The position numbers and the translations under genes are program-made. A DNA stretch of 64,000 nt from Chaetoceros tenuissimus. Lineage: Eukaryota > Bacillariophyta > Thalassiosirophyceae > Chaetocerotales > Chaetocerotaceae. The DNA is taken from assembly GCA_021927905.1 (NCBI GenBank), contig BLLK01000060.1, positions 310,001-374,000 of the forward strand, in the 5' to 3' direction. Below, one piece after another: positions 9,487 through 18,721 of the stretch; position 1 is the stretch's first letter; every line of letters begins with the position of its first letter. A model generated the notes under the pieces. It saw only the letters and a list, made by a program, of their open reading frames with translations, was not told where the DNA came from and did not search any database.

Positions 9487-10354
9487 TTATAGGGAGGGTC
9501 TCACGGCAACAAAGTCAGATCCTCTTGTTTTCGATGACGTCCAAAAGTCAGTGTACTCAATAAACTTCACTTCTGTAAAACCTACCTTCTCTAAAAGAGA
9601 AATGTAATCACTGACTCGAAGGCACCCAGTTACTCAGCTTGTTGTGGCGTCTCCAATTGTACATGATATTTCAACGTTGCGGTTCTCGTCAACGACGCAC
9701 AAGTCACTCAATAAGAAAATACCCCCTGGCTTCAGTAATTCAAATGCTGTCCGAAATGCATTTTCTTTTTGAGTACATAGGTTTTTAACTCCATTGGAAA
9801 TAACTCTATCCGCAATACTTCTTTGTAAAGATCCAATTTTTGTGCATGAGAACAATTCATCAGGTTGGTCGATACTCTTTCGAAGAAATTGGAAAGAAGA
9901 AGGAAATAGATCTTTCACAGTCTCCGTATATTCTTCGATATTTCTTTCGGCTTGATCAAGCATAGCTTGCGTAAAGTCAATGCAAAATACTTTACCACTT
10001 GAACCTACTAAACCACCAGCCAGAAGTGAGTCAGTCATGTCCAGCACCACATCCTAGATCAACTACCGTGTCTCCTTTCTTTGGAATATACTCATCATTC
10101 GCTATTCGGAGTGGACATCCACTTCCGCAAAATGCCGCAAAAAGATTTTCGATTGAATTTTGTTTGGGGTCCTCCTGTATTCCTGTTGCTAATTTCAGAG
10201 AGCACTTCTTCAAAAACTTTGAGTCATATCCTAAGTTCTCACCACGTGATTTCAGCACTGAACTGCCTTCTCCACCGTTTTCGACATAAGATGTATAGAC
10301 TTTTTTCACTTTTTCTTCGTAGTGAGAGGTGGTTTTATCAATAGATGATTTCAT
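9487..10354 (-). pseudogene. ArsM-like SAM methyltransferase: possible selenoprotein, frame broken
   Basis: Resembles arsenite/ArsM-type SAM methyltransferases. Landmarks are F-C-G-S-G-C-P, then V-V-D-L-G-C-G-A-G-H-D (SAM-binding motif I), G-K-V-F-C-I-D-F-T-Q-A-M-L, S-N-G-V-K-N-L and L-L-K-P-G-G. Two anomalies exist. First, after G-H-D a tandem TGACTGAC (10030-10037) shifts the frame and gives a TGA at 10031-10033; without one four-base unit the frame continues S-L-L-A-G-G-L-V-G. Second, an in-frame TGA at 9634-9636 is followed by 48 more sensible codons (V-T-G-C-L-R-V-S-D-Y ... E-K-V-G-F-T-E-V) to TAA at 9487-9489. That TGA falls where ArsM proteins carry the conserved Cys of E-C-x-S-G. With the SECIS-like hairpin downstream, selenocysteine is plausible. 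Alternatives are a decayed gene or a sequencing error at the repeat. With one TGAC removed, the reading frame is 288 codons including the stop. Confidence 0.7.
10030..10037. repeat. Tandem 4-bp duplication breaking the methyltransferase frame
   Basis: GTCA occurs twice in tandem on the + strand (TGAC twice on the coding strand). Removing one copy lines up the SAM-binding G-A-G-H-D with S-L-L-A-G-G-L-V-G at the spacing usual for the family. Confidence 0.75.
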
Positions 10355-10954
10355 AGATCTAGGCGGAATCTGAATATTATCAGCACTTCGTGTTTCAATT
10401 ACGAGTAAAGTGAAGCTGTGATGGAGTGATGGCTACATATACATGCAGATTGTACCATACCTTATGATGTAATAAGAAGGTGATTCTGAATTATTGATTC
10501 GATTCGTGACATTTGACAAGTGTCCATCTGTGACAAACGAAGGCCCCTACCTTTGGTGACATCAGTCGTGCCATTTGATTTCTTTATCCAATGCGCTCCT
10601 AGTGCTTTTCTACTTATATAGTTCCCATCGCATTTAGAAATGAAAATAAAAATATCTTACTTTAGAATCACGAAAGTTCAAGTGATTGAAAGTTGCAGTT
10701 TACAAAATTTTTATCTACAAGACAATATTTTCAGATAGAAGTCCGTATGGTTACATCCATTTCCTTCTTCGTACAATATAAACACTACAAATTCTGATCA
10801 AGGAAGGGTCTCGTGGCAACGAAATCAGATCCTCTTGTTTTCGAGGATGTCAAAAGTCAGTGTACTCTATACACTTTGCTTGTTGCAAAAAGATTCTTGA
10901 CTGCTGGTACTGTGGTGTGATCATAAAATTATTGTACTACAATCAAGCAAGGAA
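10355..10954. repeat. Degraded duplicate of the methyltransferase 3' end
   Basis: From about 10540 to 10885 the sequence is a diverged copy of about 9150-9560. Shared blocks include a Lys-Thr-Arg-Gly-Ser-Asp-Phe-Val-Ala coding stretch (minus strand, around 10800-10850), a GTACACTGACTTTTG block and A/T-rich downstream blocks such as TTTAGAATCA. The part matching the SECIS-like inner helix is shortened and lost. No intact ORF remains. The methyltransferase 5' flank occupies 10355 to about 10530. Confidence 0.65.
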
Positions 10955-11554
10955 CTACTTCATTCTTCCCACTTGAACTCTTTCCCATCTTTCAAAGTGA
11001 TATATACTATCTTTAGCCTCCTCTATTAGCATTTTCCAATTTACATCTTTGATATAATTTCGTACTGCATCTTTTGTTTGTATGCCAAAAATCTTTTCAA
11101 AAGCCTCTACTAGCCTCGTTCTAAAATATATATTCTTCATTGCAACCGAGATAAATTTGGCATTACATCTTGTTTGCGATGTTACCAGACATGAATGCCC
11201 TCTACATATCTCTCCTTCTTCTCGCATGCGCATATTAACATATCCATTCTTTCTCAACATCTTCACGTTTTCAACAATTTCTCGTACATCATCAAACGAC
11301 GGTTTTGAGTTGCACTCTGAAGAATTGAATATAGAAGCTCTTTCTGTGTGAGAAAGTTTGTTTCGTTTACTGTTTCTATTCCTTCTTTCAAGCTTCTGGC
11401 CCAATTGTAGTGCTAGCAATTTTACTCTACTTTCGAGTGTAGAAGAATCTCGGTGTAATTCCAAAGTTGGTGCGCACTTGTATAGCCTTGCCTCGAAGGC
11501 AGCACTAAGCTGTGTGAGATGTTTCTCTTCTATGCCATGATTCATCTCTTTCAT
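10955..11554 (-). CDS. Hypothetical protein, possibly KIX-like N-terminus
   Basis: Not recognised with confidence. The first ATG is at 11554; the frame is open a little further upstream but without an ATG, so an upstream exon is possible. The N-terminal part A-R-L-Y-K-C-A-P-T-L-E-L-H-R-D-S-S-T-L resembles the three-helix KIX-like repeats common in diatom proteins (a helix, a stretch with D-x-S-T-L, then R-V-K-x-L-A). A basic linker K-R-N-K follows. The C-terminal half has four Cys between about residues 105 and 140 without zinc-finger spacing and ends in an amphipathic W-E-R-V-Q-V-G-R-M-K. Rich in Arg/Lys overall, so nuclear location is possible. Judged coding on length and composition only. 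Confidence 0.5.
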   Translation of the reverse strand: MKEMNHGIEEKHLTQLSAAFEARLYKCAPTLELHRDSSTLESRVKLLALQLGQKLERRNRNSKRNKLSHTERASIFNSSECNSKPSFDDVREIVENVKMLRKNGYVNMRMREEGEICRGHSCLVTSQTRCNAKFISVAMKNIYFRTRLVEAFEKIFGIQTKDAVRNYIKDVNWKMLIEEAKDSIYHFERWERVQVGRMK

Positions 11555-12180
11555 GTTTCGCTTCAAAATTACGTTGCTTTATTTTGAAGGATATTAGTTA
11601 GAACCACTTTTGTAAAGAGAAGAGATTAAGGGTTCTCCAGCCATAGAAGCAATGTCTTCGTCTCCTCAAATACACATGGGTGTGACAATTTCATCAGTTA
11701 CGAAGTGAAGGCAACTTACATTTTCGCTTTAATTTCGTCACGATATGCTTGATCCTTATTCTTGTTATGGTTTTCCATTATGTTGTATTTAATCGATAAT
11801 AGAGAGAATGCATGTCAGATGTTGGCATTGAAAAAGGCACAGATCACGGTATTGAAGGAGGCACATACAGATGGCAGAAGGTTTGGAAGGGAAGGTTTTA
11901 GGGCCTTCAAGTAGCACATGTGACATGTACGTATGTGACGTAAGGTTTAAGGCTCCGAAGGGAAGGTTTTCGGCCTAATTTCCACTGACGTGGCAGAAAC
12001 TCGTGGAATTAGCCTGGATTAAATTGTTCATTCTCTGCATTGGACCGGAAGTTCCTTTGAAACTACCATGCTCAAGCTCATTCTTTTACTACCCCTAAAG
12101 AAATTTTTCAACTAGCAAAAAGTCGATATAGATAAAAATTTAATTTTAAAGTATCTCCTGAATACAAAAACTCAACAAAA
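11555..12180. other. Intergenic, short internal repeats
   Basis: Holds divergent 5' flanks. A GGGAAGGTTTT block occurs twice, at about 11890 and 11960, and a G-A-rich GGCACA block twice around 11840-11865. No gene seen. Confidence 0.4.
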
Positions 12181-14411
12181 ATGACTGCCATTTCCTCCAA
12201 AAGCCAAGGAAAGAACCAACTTCGTGATCATCATGTTATGCCAAAGAGAATAGTTCGTGTACCTTCTGTTCCAAGGCGTACAAGGACCGAACCAAAACCC
12301 ATATCATCAGACGTATTATCAGACGTATTATCAAGTGTATCTTCCTCATCCTCAACCAATTCAGTTGCGGTTGAACTAATCCGGTCAAATGTAATTGGGC
12401 AGAGACGTCTTATCTCCTCGCCTTTTCATGACAAGAATGAAATTGTTTATGCTGATTATACGGCTTCAGGGCGCTGTCTACAATTTATCGAGGACTACAT
12501 GGCCAAGGTTGTAGCTCCAACATATGCCAATACACATACTGAAGCTTCTGCAACTGGAGCTCAAACAACGCGTCTACGTGAAGAAGCTCGTAGTATTATT
12601 CATGATGCAGTCAATGCTCCAAAAGATGAATACGTTGTCTTGTTCGAAGGATCAGGATCTACAGCTGCAATTGATAAATTATTTCGAGTGTTGGGTTTTG
12701 GCATCTCGGAATATGCTGAGAAGAAATGGAAACTTGGTGAAAAGGTACCAGAAGAAGAAAAGCCAGTAGTCTTTATTTCTTCATATGAGCATCATTCGAA
12801 TGAATTAATGTGGAGAGAATCGCCAGTCGTAAGATGCGTCGTAATTCGTGAAGGTAAGTTGATTGTAAAACTCATTATTCATGAGAAACATTCTGCATCT
12901 AACACATTATTCACTTTAAAGGATTTGACGGTACTCCTGACCTCAACCATTTAAGAGATGAGCTACAAAGCTTTTCGAAGGATAATGTTCCTATGATTGG
13001 TAGCTTCTCTTCGGGGTCGAATGTAACTGGAATGAAAACACCAGTGAAGAGTATTGCCAAACTACTTCACGGATTTGGAGCATATGCATTTTTTGACTAT
13101 GCCGGAGTTGGTGCCTACGTTGATATAGACATGAAAGGAACACACGATTCATCTGGTGACAACTCTCTTGATGCAATCTTTTTATCACCTCATAAGTTCG
13201 TTGGGGGTCCAGGAGCAAGTGGAGTTCTAGTTGCTCGTCGCAAGCTCTTCGACAGAGCATTCGATATTAAAACTGAGTTAGCAAGTACTCCTGCAGGAGG
13301 AACAGTTGACATAGTAACTAAGACGGTCTCAACATATTCTAAAGATATAGAATATCGTGAGGATGCCGGAACGCCTAATATACTTGGAGACATCAGAGCA
13401 GGACTCGCATTCAGAGTAAAGGAAATGATTGGGTGCAATACTATTGAAAACCTTGAAAATATTCATTGCTCTCTCGCATTGAACGCTTGGAGGTCCAATA
13501 ATGCCATCGCATTGATGGGTGGAAACCGCGTATCATACCACTTTGCCACTCGAAGAGTGTCAATCTTCTCGTTCAATATATTGTCACCGTTCGAGTTAAA
13601 GAATAGTCCACAATCACCTTCAAGTACAGCAATGGATTTACGTCACGGAAAAACTTTGAAGGGATTGATAGCAGAGCCTTTGAATAAGGTAGCCAATATG
13701 GGATCAATCAACTCTACAAACACATTTGTCCCATTGCATTACAACTTTGTGATTGCTCTGCTCAATGATCTATATGGAATCCAAGGAAGAGGAGGATGTT
13801 CATGCGCTGGTCCTCTTGGGTGGGATTTGTTCGAATTTGATGATAAATTGAATGATGAACTGATGAGTTGCTTTGAATGCTCGGCATTCAAACCAGGTTG
13901 GGCTAGAGTGAATCTCAATTACTTCATTAGTCAGCATGAAACTACATTCATCATTGAAGCAATCAACCAAATTTCAAAGTATGGATGGTTACTCCTACCT
14001 CTCTATGTACATGATTTAAAATCAGGGACATTTGTACACCATTCTCTGATCGATGATGATGGAGAAATCATGGAGAAGCAAAAATTGGAATCTACAAGTC
14101 TATATGATCTTACTTTTGAAAGCTTTGTACAAGGAACAAAGTCAAAGGCCAAAGCAACATTCCCAAAGCGAATGCCTATTTCGGAAGAAAGACCACGTTC
14201 GTCGTACATGAATGTGTTGAGAGAGGCAAAAAAGATTTACAGAAGAGAAGCTACGAGAAACACTAGTTCTCGTAATGTTCGAAACTTTACAAGTCGATCT
14301 TTGTCGCACATCGAAGATGGAAAATTGAGTGAAAATATTTGGTGGTTGCTTCCTTCTGAAGCAGAGGAATATTTGATGATGAGAAATCAAAAATTAGAAT
14401 TTAAAAAGTAA
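12181..14411 (+). CDS. PLP-dependent class V aminotransferase-like protein
   Basis: Two exons, 12181-12853 and 12922-14411; the 68-nt intron (phase 1) starts GTAAGT and ends AAAG. The joined protein (~720 residues) belongs to the cysteine desulfurase/class V aminotransferase superfamily. Landmarks are Y-A-D-Y-T-A-S-G-R near residue 90, Y-A-N-T-H-T, the G-S-G-S-T phosphate-binding segment, Y-E-H-H-S-N-E, D-Y-A-G-V-G-A-Y-V-D, and S-P-H-K-F-V-G-G-P-G-A-S-G with the Lys expected to hold PLP. C-G-G-C-S-C-A-G-P-like Cys (G-G-C-S-C-A-G-P-L-G) lies at about 13792-13819. The last ~130 residues are basic and Ser-rich with no domain recognised. Whether it removes sulfur, an amino group or something else is not clear. 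The first 65 residues are Ser-rich and not clearly a targeting peptide. Confidence 0.82.
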
Positions 14412-15238
14412 AAATTCGTATGTTTCATTGTATCATGAACATGCATGATTTCATTTACCGAGACTATTATTATAGTATCTTTTGTCAATATTACGTACAT
14501 GCATAAATCTTTTCTAACAAGTCCAAACTCCCATTAGCTTTTACTTTCGCAATATCAAATGCATAGTATCTTTCACAATGCTACAACTTCAACTGAGAAG
14601 TGATGCTCTAGTTTCTTCTTCAGGTAAGTAAGAAAGGATCAAATGATTTACATAGACGGATAAGGTAACGAAAGTAGTATGTTAGCATAAGTGACTTCCT
14701 ATGCAAGTGCTACTAATGATGACGAGATGAGATTTCCCAAAGGTGCTCATACGTGGGCATCTTTTTGCCTCTTCCCTATCATACGTAGGAGATAAGACTA
14801 TGTACCTACGTCATTTAAGAAAAATGGTGTATGTACGTATGTTGTGTAGGATTTAGTCGTAAAAGCTCCCGAGAATGACGGACCGAAAATTCATAATTGT
14901 GACAAGCAACCAAATTGTTGCAAGAGGTGTCAGCTGATGGAACCATTTGCTAATTGTATATTATATTGTCAATTCAATTAGTTTACATCCTTGCTCTCTT
15001 TCTAGAGTTCCAGCTTCTAGATGGTTATGACGCATGAACACAATTTTGAAGCATTGTAGGACGGAGAGACAAAAAGATGCCGCGTATGAGCACGCATCTT
15101 CAGTCCTGGGAAGTCTCATCTTCGAGCCGGCCGGCCGCCATAGCAAATGCTCTAATATTTCCCACAGATAGTACCTCCTTGCTTATTGGAAGTTAATCCA
15201 TTTCATACTGTATTTACGAGTTACCAGTATCCATAATA
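14412..15238. other. Intergenic, nothing recognised
   Basis: Contains 3' flank of the aminotransferase-like gene and 5' flank of the epimerase. CGTACGT-type short palindromes occur around 14760-14840. A 61-codon open frame at 14961-15146 is not called. Confidence 0.4.
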
Positions 15239-16591
15239 ATGTTCTGCTGTGGCAACAATGATGCTGCTATTTCAACAATTTTACCAAGGAACAAAGAAGA
15301 ATCAGACGAAATATCTGTTGACAAGCCTGCTCCAACGCATCTGAAATGCGTGATGGTGACAGGAGGAGGTGAGAAGAGTATTTATGCATAATTAGAATCA
15401 GACGAAATATCTGTTGACAAGCCTGCTCCAACGCATCTGAAATGCGTGATGGTGACAGGAGGAGGTGAGAAGAGTATTTATGCATAATTAATTTGGTAAC
15501 AAGTTTCAGCTTTCTCGTTTTTGAAGAGAAGGAGAAAAGAATGTCTTCATTATTGTTGCTTACACTTCCTCATCAAAATTTATAGTCGGTTTTGTAGGCT
15601 CTCATATTGTAGAGGGCCTTCTCCGGGATGGTATAAAGTGGTAGTTTATGATATTTTCAATGGTGAGACCACCCCTGTTACAGAAAAGGAAGACAATGCC
15701 AGACTCCTTGCTGAAGTTGCTGAAATGTTTTCAAAGGATGGTGCATCATTGCAAGTCATTCGTGGTGATATCAGGGACAAAGAAAAGATCATTGAGGTCA
15801 TTTCAAATTATGGCGTCACCTCCTGTATTCATGTTGCTGCAATGGTTGACGACCGTCGTTCTGTCTTTCATCCCGATGAGTACATTGATGTGAACGTTCG
15901 TGGAACAGCAATGCTACTTGACGCTCTTGGATCATGTGGGGTCAAGGTCGTAATCCAAGCCTCAACGAGATCTGTCTTTGGGCAACGTGCAGATAATGGA
16001 GTCTACCTTACTGAAAAGGCTGATCGACGTCCAGTAAATCCTTATGGAGCAAGTAAAGTCGGAGCAGATGCTATGGCACATAGTTATTCTCATTTGCACA
16101 AAATCAATCTTACTCTAGTCAGAATATTCGCAACCTATGGGCCTAGAGGAAGACCTGATATGATTCCACGTATCCTCATTGAAAATATCGTCAATGATAA
16201 ACCAATTCGCAAATTTGGCGATGGAAGCGCAACGCGTACTTGGATATATATCTCAGATATTGCAGCAGCTTTCATTACCGCCCTACGTAATCCAAGCAAA
16301 GGATTTGCAGAATTTAACACTGGAGCTCCTAACTCCACCACATTGAATGAACTAATTGCATGTGCTGAAAAGGTGACTGGCAAGAAAGCAATCATTGAGC
16401 ACTTTCCTGTACCTCCTGGAGATGCTCATACCGTTGGTCATCCATCATATGATCTAATCCAAAGTACTTTGGGCTGGTCACCAAAAGTCAGTGTAGAGGA
16501 AGGTATGCGACTGACTCACCTGGATTATATGGAAAAGAAAAGGAAAGTTGCAGACACTGATAACGAGGAGGAGAAAAAGGATGATTTTTAA
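15239..16591 (+). pseudogene. NAD-dependent sugar epimerase (GAE/UDP-glucuronate epimerase-like) with frame break
   Basis: Exon 1 is 15239-15368 (M-F-C-C-G-N-N-D ... C-V-M-V-T-G-G), exon 2 begins 15586 (G-F-V-G-S-H-I-V-E-G-L-L-R-D-G); the intron starts GTGAG and ends ATAG. Splicing rebuilds the Rossmann T-G-G-x-G-F-V-G-S-H motif for NAD. At 15630-15634 the frame must slip back one base to continue Y-K-V-V-V-Y-D-I-F; otherwise TAG at 15642 ends it. Downstream all landmarks are intact: S-T-R-S-V-F-G, the catalytic Y-G-A-S-K at about 16044-16058, T-Y-G-P-R-G-R-P-D-M and T-R-T-W-I-Y-I-S-D-I. The enzyme would epimerise a nucleotide sugar for cell-wall polysaccharides. A one-base deletion, a sequence error, or an alternative start inside the long downstream frame (open from 15521) are all possible. 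The C-terminus is charged (K-K-R-K, E-E-E-K-K-D-D). Confidence 0.72.
15298..15489 (+). repeat. Perfect 96-bp tandem duplication
   Basis: Units 15298-15393 and 15394-15489 are identical. Each unit contains the last ~71 bases of exon 1 of the epimerase, its GTGAG donor and 25 intron bases. The second unit, with a second identical donor at 15465, therefore sits within the intron if the first donor is used. Reading through the first unit meets an in-frame TAA. Confidence 0.93.
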
Positions 16592-17044
16592 AAGTTATAA
16601 GTTTGATTTGTATTCGGAGTATTCAATACCTGTGTCTGTACTGTAGTATTTTTTATTGTGTATTTGAATTATGTTTTAGTTTTAGGGGACTACATAGTAT
16701 ATACATATTACATTTCAGCATATGTGGTCGTCTGCTAAGTTACTTTGAAATATATGATATCAATAAAAGTTTTGCGGATTTGAAAGTGCATTGTACATAT
16801 ATATTAAAAAAGACCCAAGGGAACATCATCGAAAAATAAAGAAGAGGAGAGAAGAAGAAGGAAATGATAATATTCTTCGAGCCATATAGAGAGATAAAAT
16901 AGAATATATGGCTAGGATAAAAATTCCAACTGGAAGTTCGTTGTTGTTGGTAATTTTCAATTTGGATGGCTTCTGGCTTCATCATTCATCAGTTGTAAAA
17001 TACTTGCACTTCAATTTCAACAATTCCATTCAATTCCATTGGAC
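16592..17044. other. Intergenic, AT-rich
   Basis: Flanks of the epimerase and Ufd1-like genes. Contains ATATAT-rich stretches and A-rich runs around 16800-16870. No gene recognised. Confidence 0.4.
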
Positions 17045-17971
17045 ATGATATCTATAATATCAAAAGTGACTTTGTTCATACAGGCTTGGTGCCTTTTATG
17101 CTCTTCTTTCGCATCTGCGTCAACCTATCAATTTCATCCATCATCCCAGCAACCAATTTCACTTAAATCAGGCATAGTGAAAGCTATCGTGACCAAATGG
17201 CAGAATGCAAACAATCTAGCAGTACTTGAACAGGCGGTTGAAGATTTCAACGCAGAAGAAATTGTGGCAACTGCCCCAGATGCGACTTCAGCAGTAAGAT
17301 ATAGACGCCTCATAGTACTTCCTTTGGACGAAAGATTTGATCCTCCAGCAGGAGTTTTCTCTCATGGTCATGTACAAACTGGTGATAAGATGAGTTTGCC
17401 TCGTGAATTTTGGACAGCTATTCAAAAGTCTGGAGCGGAGGTACCTTGGTTGTTTGAAGTATCTAGAGTAGATGGTGTGACTGGACCACGTGTCGTTTTC
17501 CCACCAAGCATGGAAGATCCAAAGTTGGACAGGGTAGTAGGTGGAGCTATTGATTTTCGTTCACCTTCCAACTATGTATTTTTACCAAGATGGATGATGC
17601 AAGCTCTTGCACTCAAACCTAGAGACGTGGTAGATGTAAAATTGATTGAGACTGTACCAGCAGGTTCTGCTGTAAAACTTCGTCCTCATTCTTCTGAATT
17701 TGTAAAGATTGCAAATCATCAAGCTGTATTGGAGACAGAGCTAAAGCATTACAGTGCATTGGTGAGAGGTTCCACTATTCCTTTTGATTACAATGGAAAA
17801 AGATTTTATTTTGATGTTGTCGATCTAAGAAGTGCACCTAGAGGCGAGAAAGTGCCAATGGCGAAGGTGCAAGATTGTGATATTGCTGCCGAGTTTATCC
17901 GTGCAAAAGATCAAATAAAGACAAAGAAGAAACGCATTGTCAGAGACGAGGATGACGAAGATGATGAGTAA
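17045..17971 (+). CDS. Ufd1-like protein with signal peptide (SELMA candidate)
   Basis: The first ATG is at 17045. The N-terminus is a clear signal peptide (I-S-K-V-T-L-F-I-Q-A-W-C-L-L-C-S-S-F-A-S-A-S). About 80 residues later the Ufd1 double-psi barrel domain begins: R-R-L-I-V-L-P-L-D, G-D-K-M-S-L-P, P-W-L-F-E-V, then Y-V-F-L-P-R-W-M-M-Q-A-L and A-G-S-A-V-K-L-R-P. Ufd1 works with Npl4 and Cdc48 in ERAD. A secreted version is the hallmark of the symbiont-derived ERAD-like machinery (SELMA) that pulls proteins across the second outermost membrane of red-derived complex plastids. The residue after the predicted cleavage site is not Phe, as expected for delivery to the periplastidal space rather than the stroma. 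The C-terminus is an acidic D-D-E-D-D-E tail. Location is inferred. Confidence 0.85.
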   Translation: MISIISKVTLFIQAWCLLCSSFASASTYQFHPSSQQPISLKSGIVKAIVTKWQNANNLAVLEQAVEDFNAEEIVATAPDATSAVRYRRLIVLPLDERFDPPAGVFSHGHVQTGDKMSLPREFWTAIQKSGAEVPWLFEVSRVDGVTGPRVVFPPSMEDPKLDRVVGGAIDFRSPSNYVFLPRWMMQALALKPRDVVDVKLIETVPAGSAVKLRPHSSEFVKIANHQAVLETELKHYSALVRGSTIPFDYNGKRFYFDVVDLRSAPRGEKVPMAKVQDCDIAAEFIRAKDQIKTKKKRIVRDEDDEDDE

Positions 17972-18721
17972 AACAGTTTTATAATACTGAATAAGATTGT
18001 AAAAAGTCTTTCCTTTTTTTGAATGTGTGTAGTTTTCCTTCAATGTACAGATACTGTCCGGGACAATACACTATGTTCATTCATAGTCCACGTATCTTGT
18101 GAGGATTTCATAACGAGCACTTAAATTCCTAAATGTATGGAACAAGCTGAGAGCCGTCTACCTTCTAAGTTCTACAGATGATGAAGCCGATGTAATGTCA
18201 TTGGATAAAGATACTTTGTTAAAATAGCTTCATTGACGCAAGAATCTTTCTACACTTGAAGTACAAAACCAGTGTCAAAATTTGACCACGTCGTCAACGA
18301 CATAAATACAATTGCCCCTTCTAAAAAATGAGAACAAGACTCCGACTAGAGCATTCACATTCGTATCTCTTTCCTCAAATCTAGAGAAAAATCAAAGATT
18401 CATCATGTCTTATCAATATGTTTGAAGCTTTGAGCGTTTTCAAATACAATGCAGAGATAAAGACTTCGTAATTTATCTTCTCATAGTGAATTAATTGTCT
18501 ACAGCTAAAGGGAAAATTTATACATCTACAAGTGACTCATCTATTTACTATCTCACTCTTTTCAGCAACAAGAATTATCTCGGTAATCTCAACAAGATTG
18601 AAGAGATACTAATTTGCCATGACTCTTCTGACATACTATTTAAATGAAACAGCAGCAGATGGTAGAGATGTTAACATGAAAGGAACAAATCATCACTAAT
18701 GGTGACATACATCTCTTGACG
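17972..18721. other. Intergenic, nothing recognised
   Basis: Flanking sequence of the Ufd1-like and Lys/Ser-rich genes. No ORF, RNA gene or clear repeat recognised. Confidence 0.4.

Noticed and set aside
10955-11554. Considered as a continuation of the methyltransferase locus
   Set aside because: Its protein shares nothing with the methyltransferase and is separated by the decayed duplicate; kept as a separate hypothetical gene.
15267-15485. Minus-strand open frame containing a repeated 32-residue unit
   Set aside because: It is the antisense of the 96-bp tandem duplication in the epimerase gene; 96 is a multiple of three, so any frame repeats.
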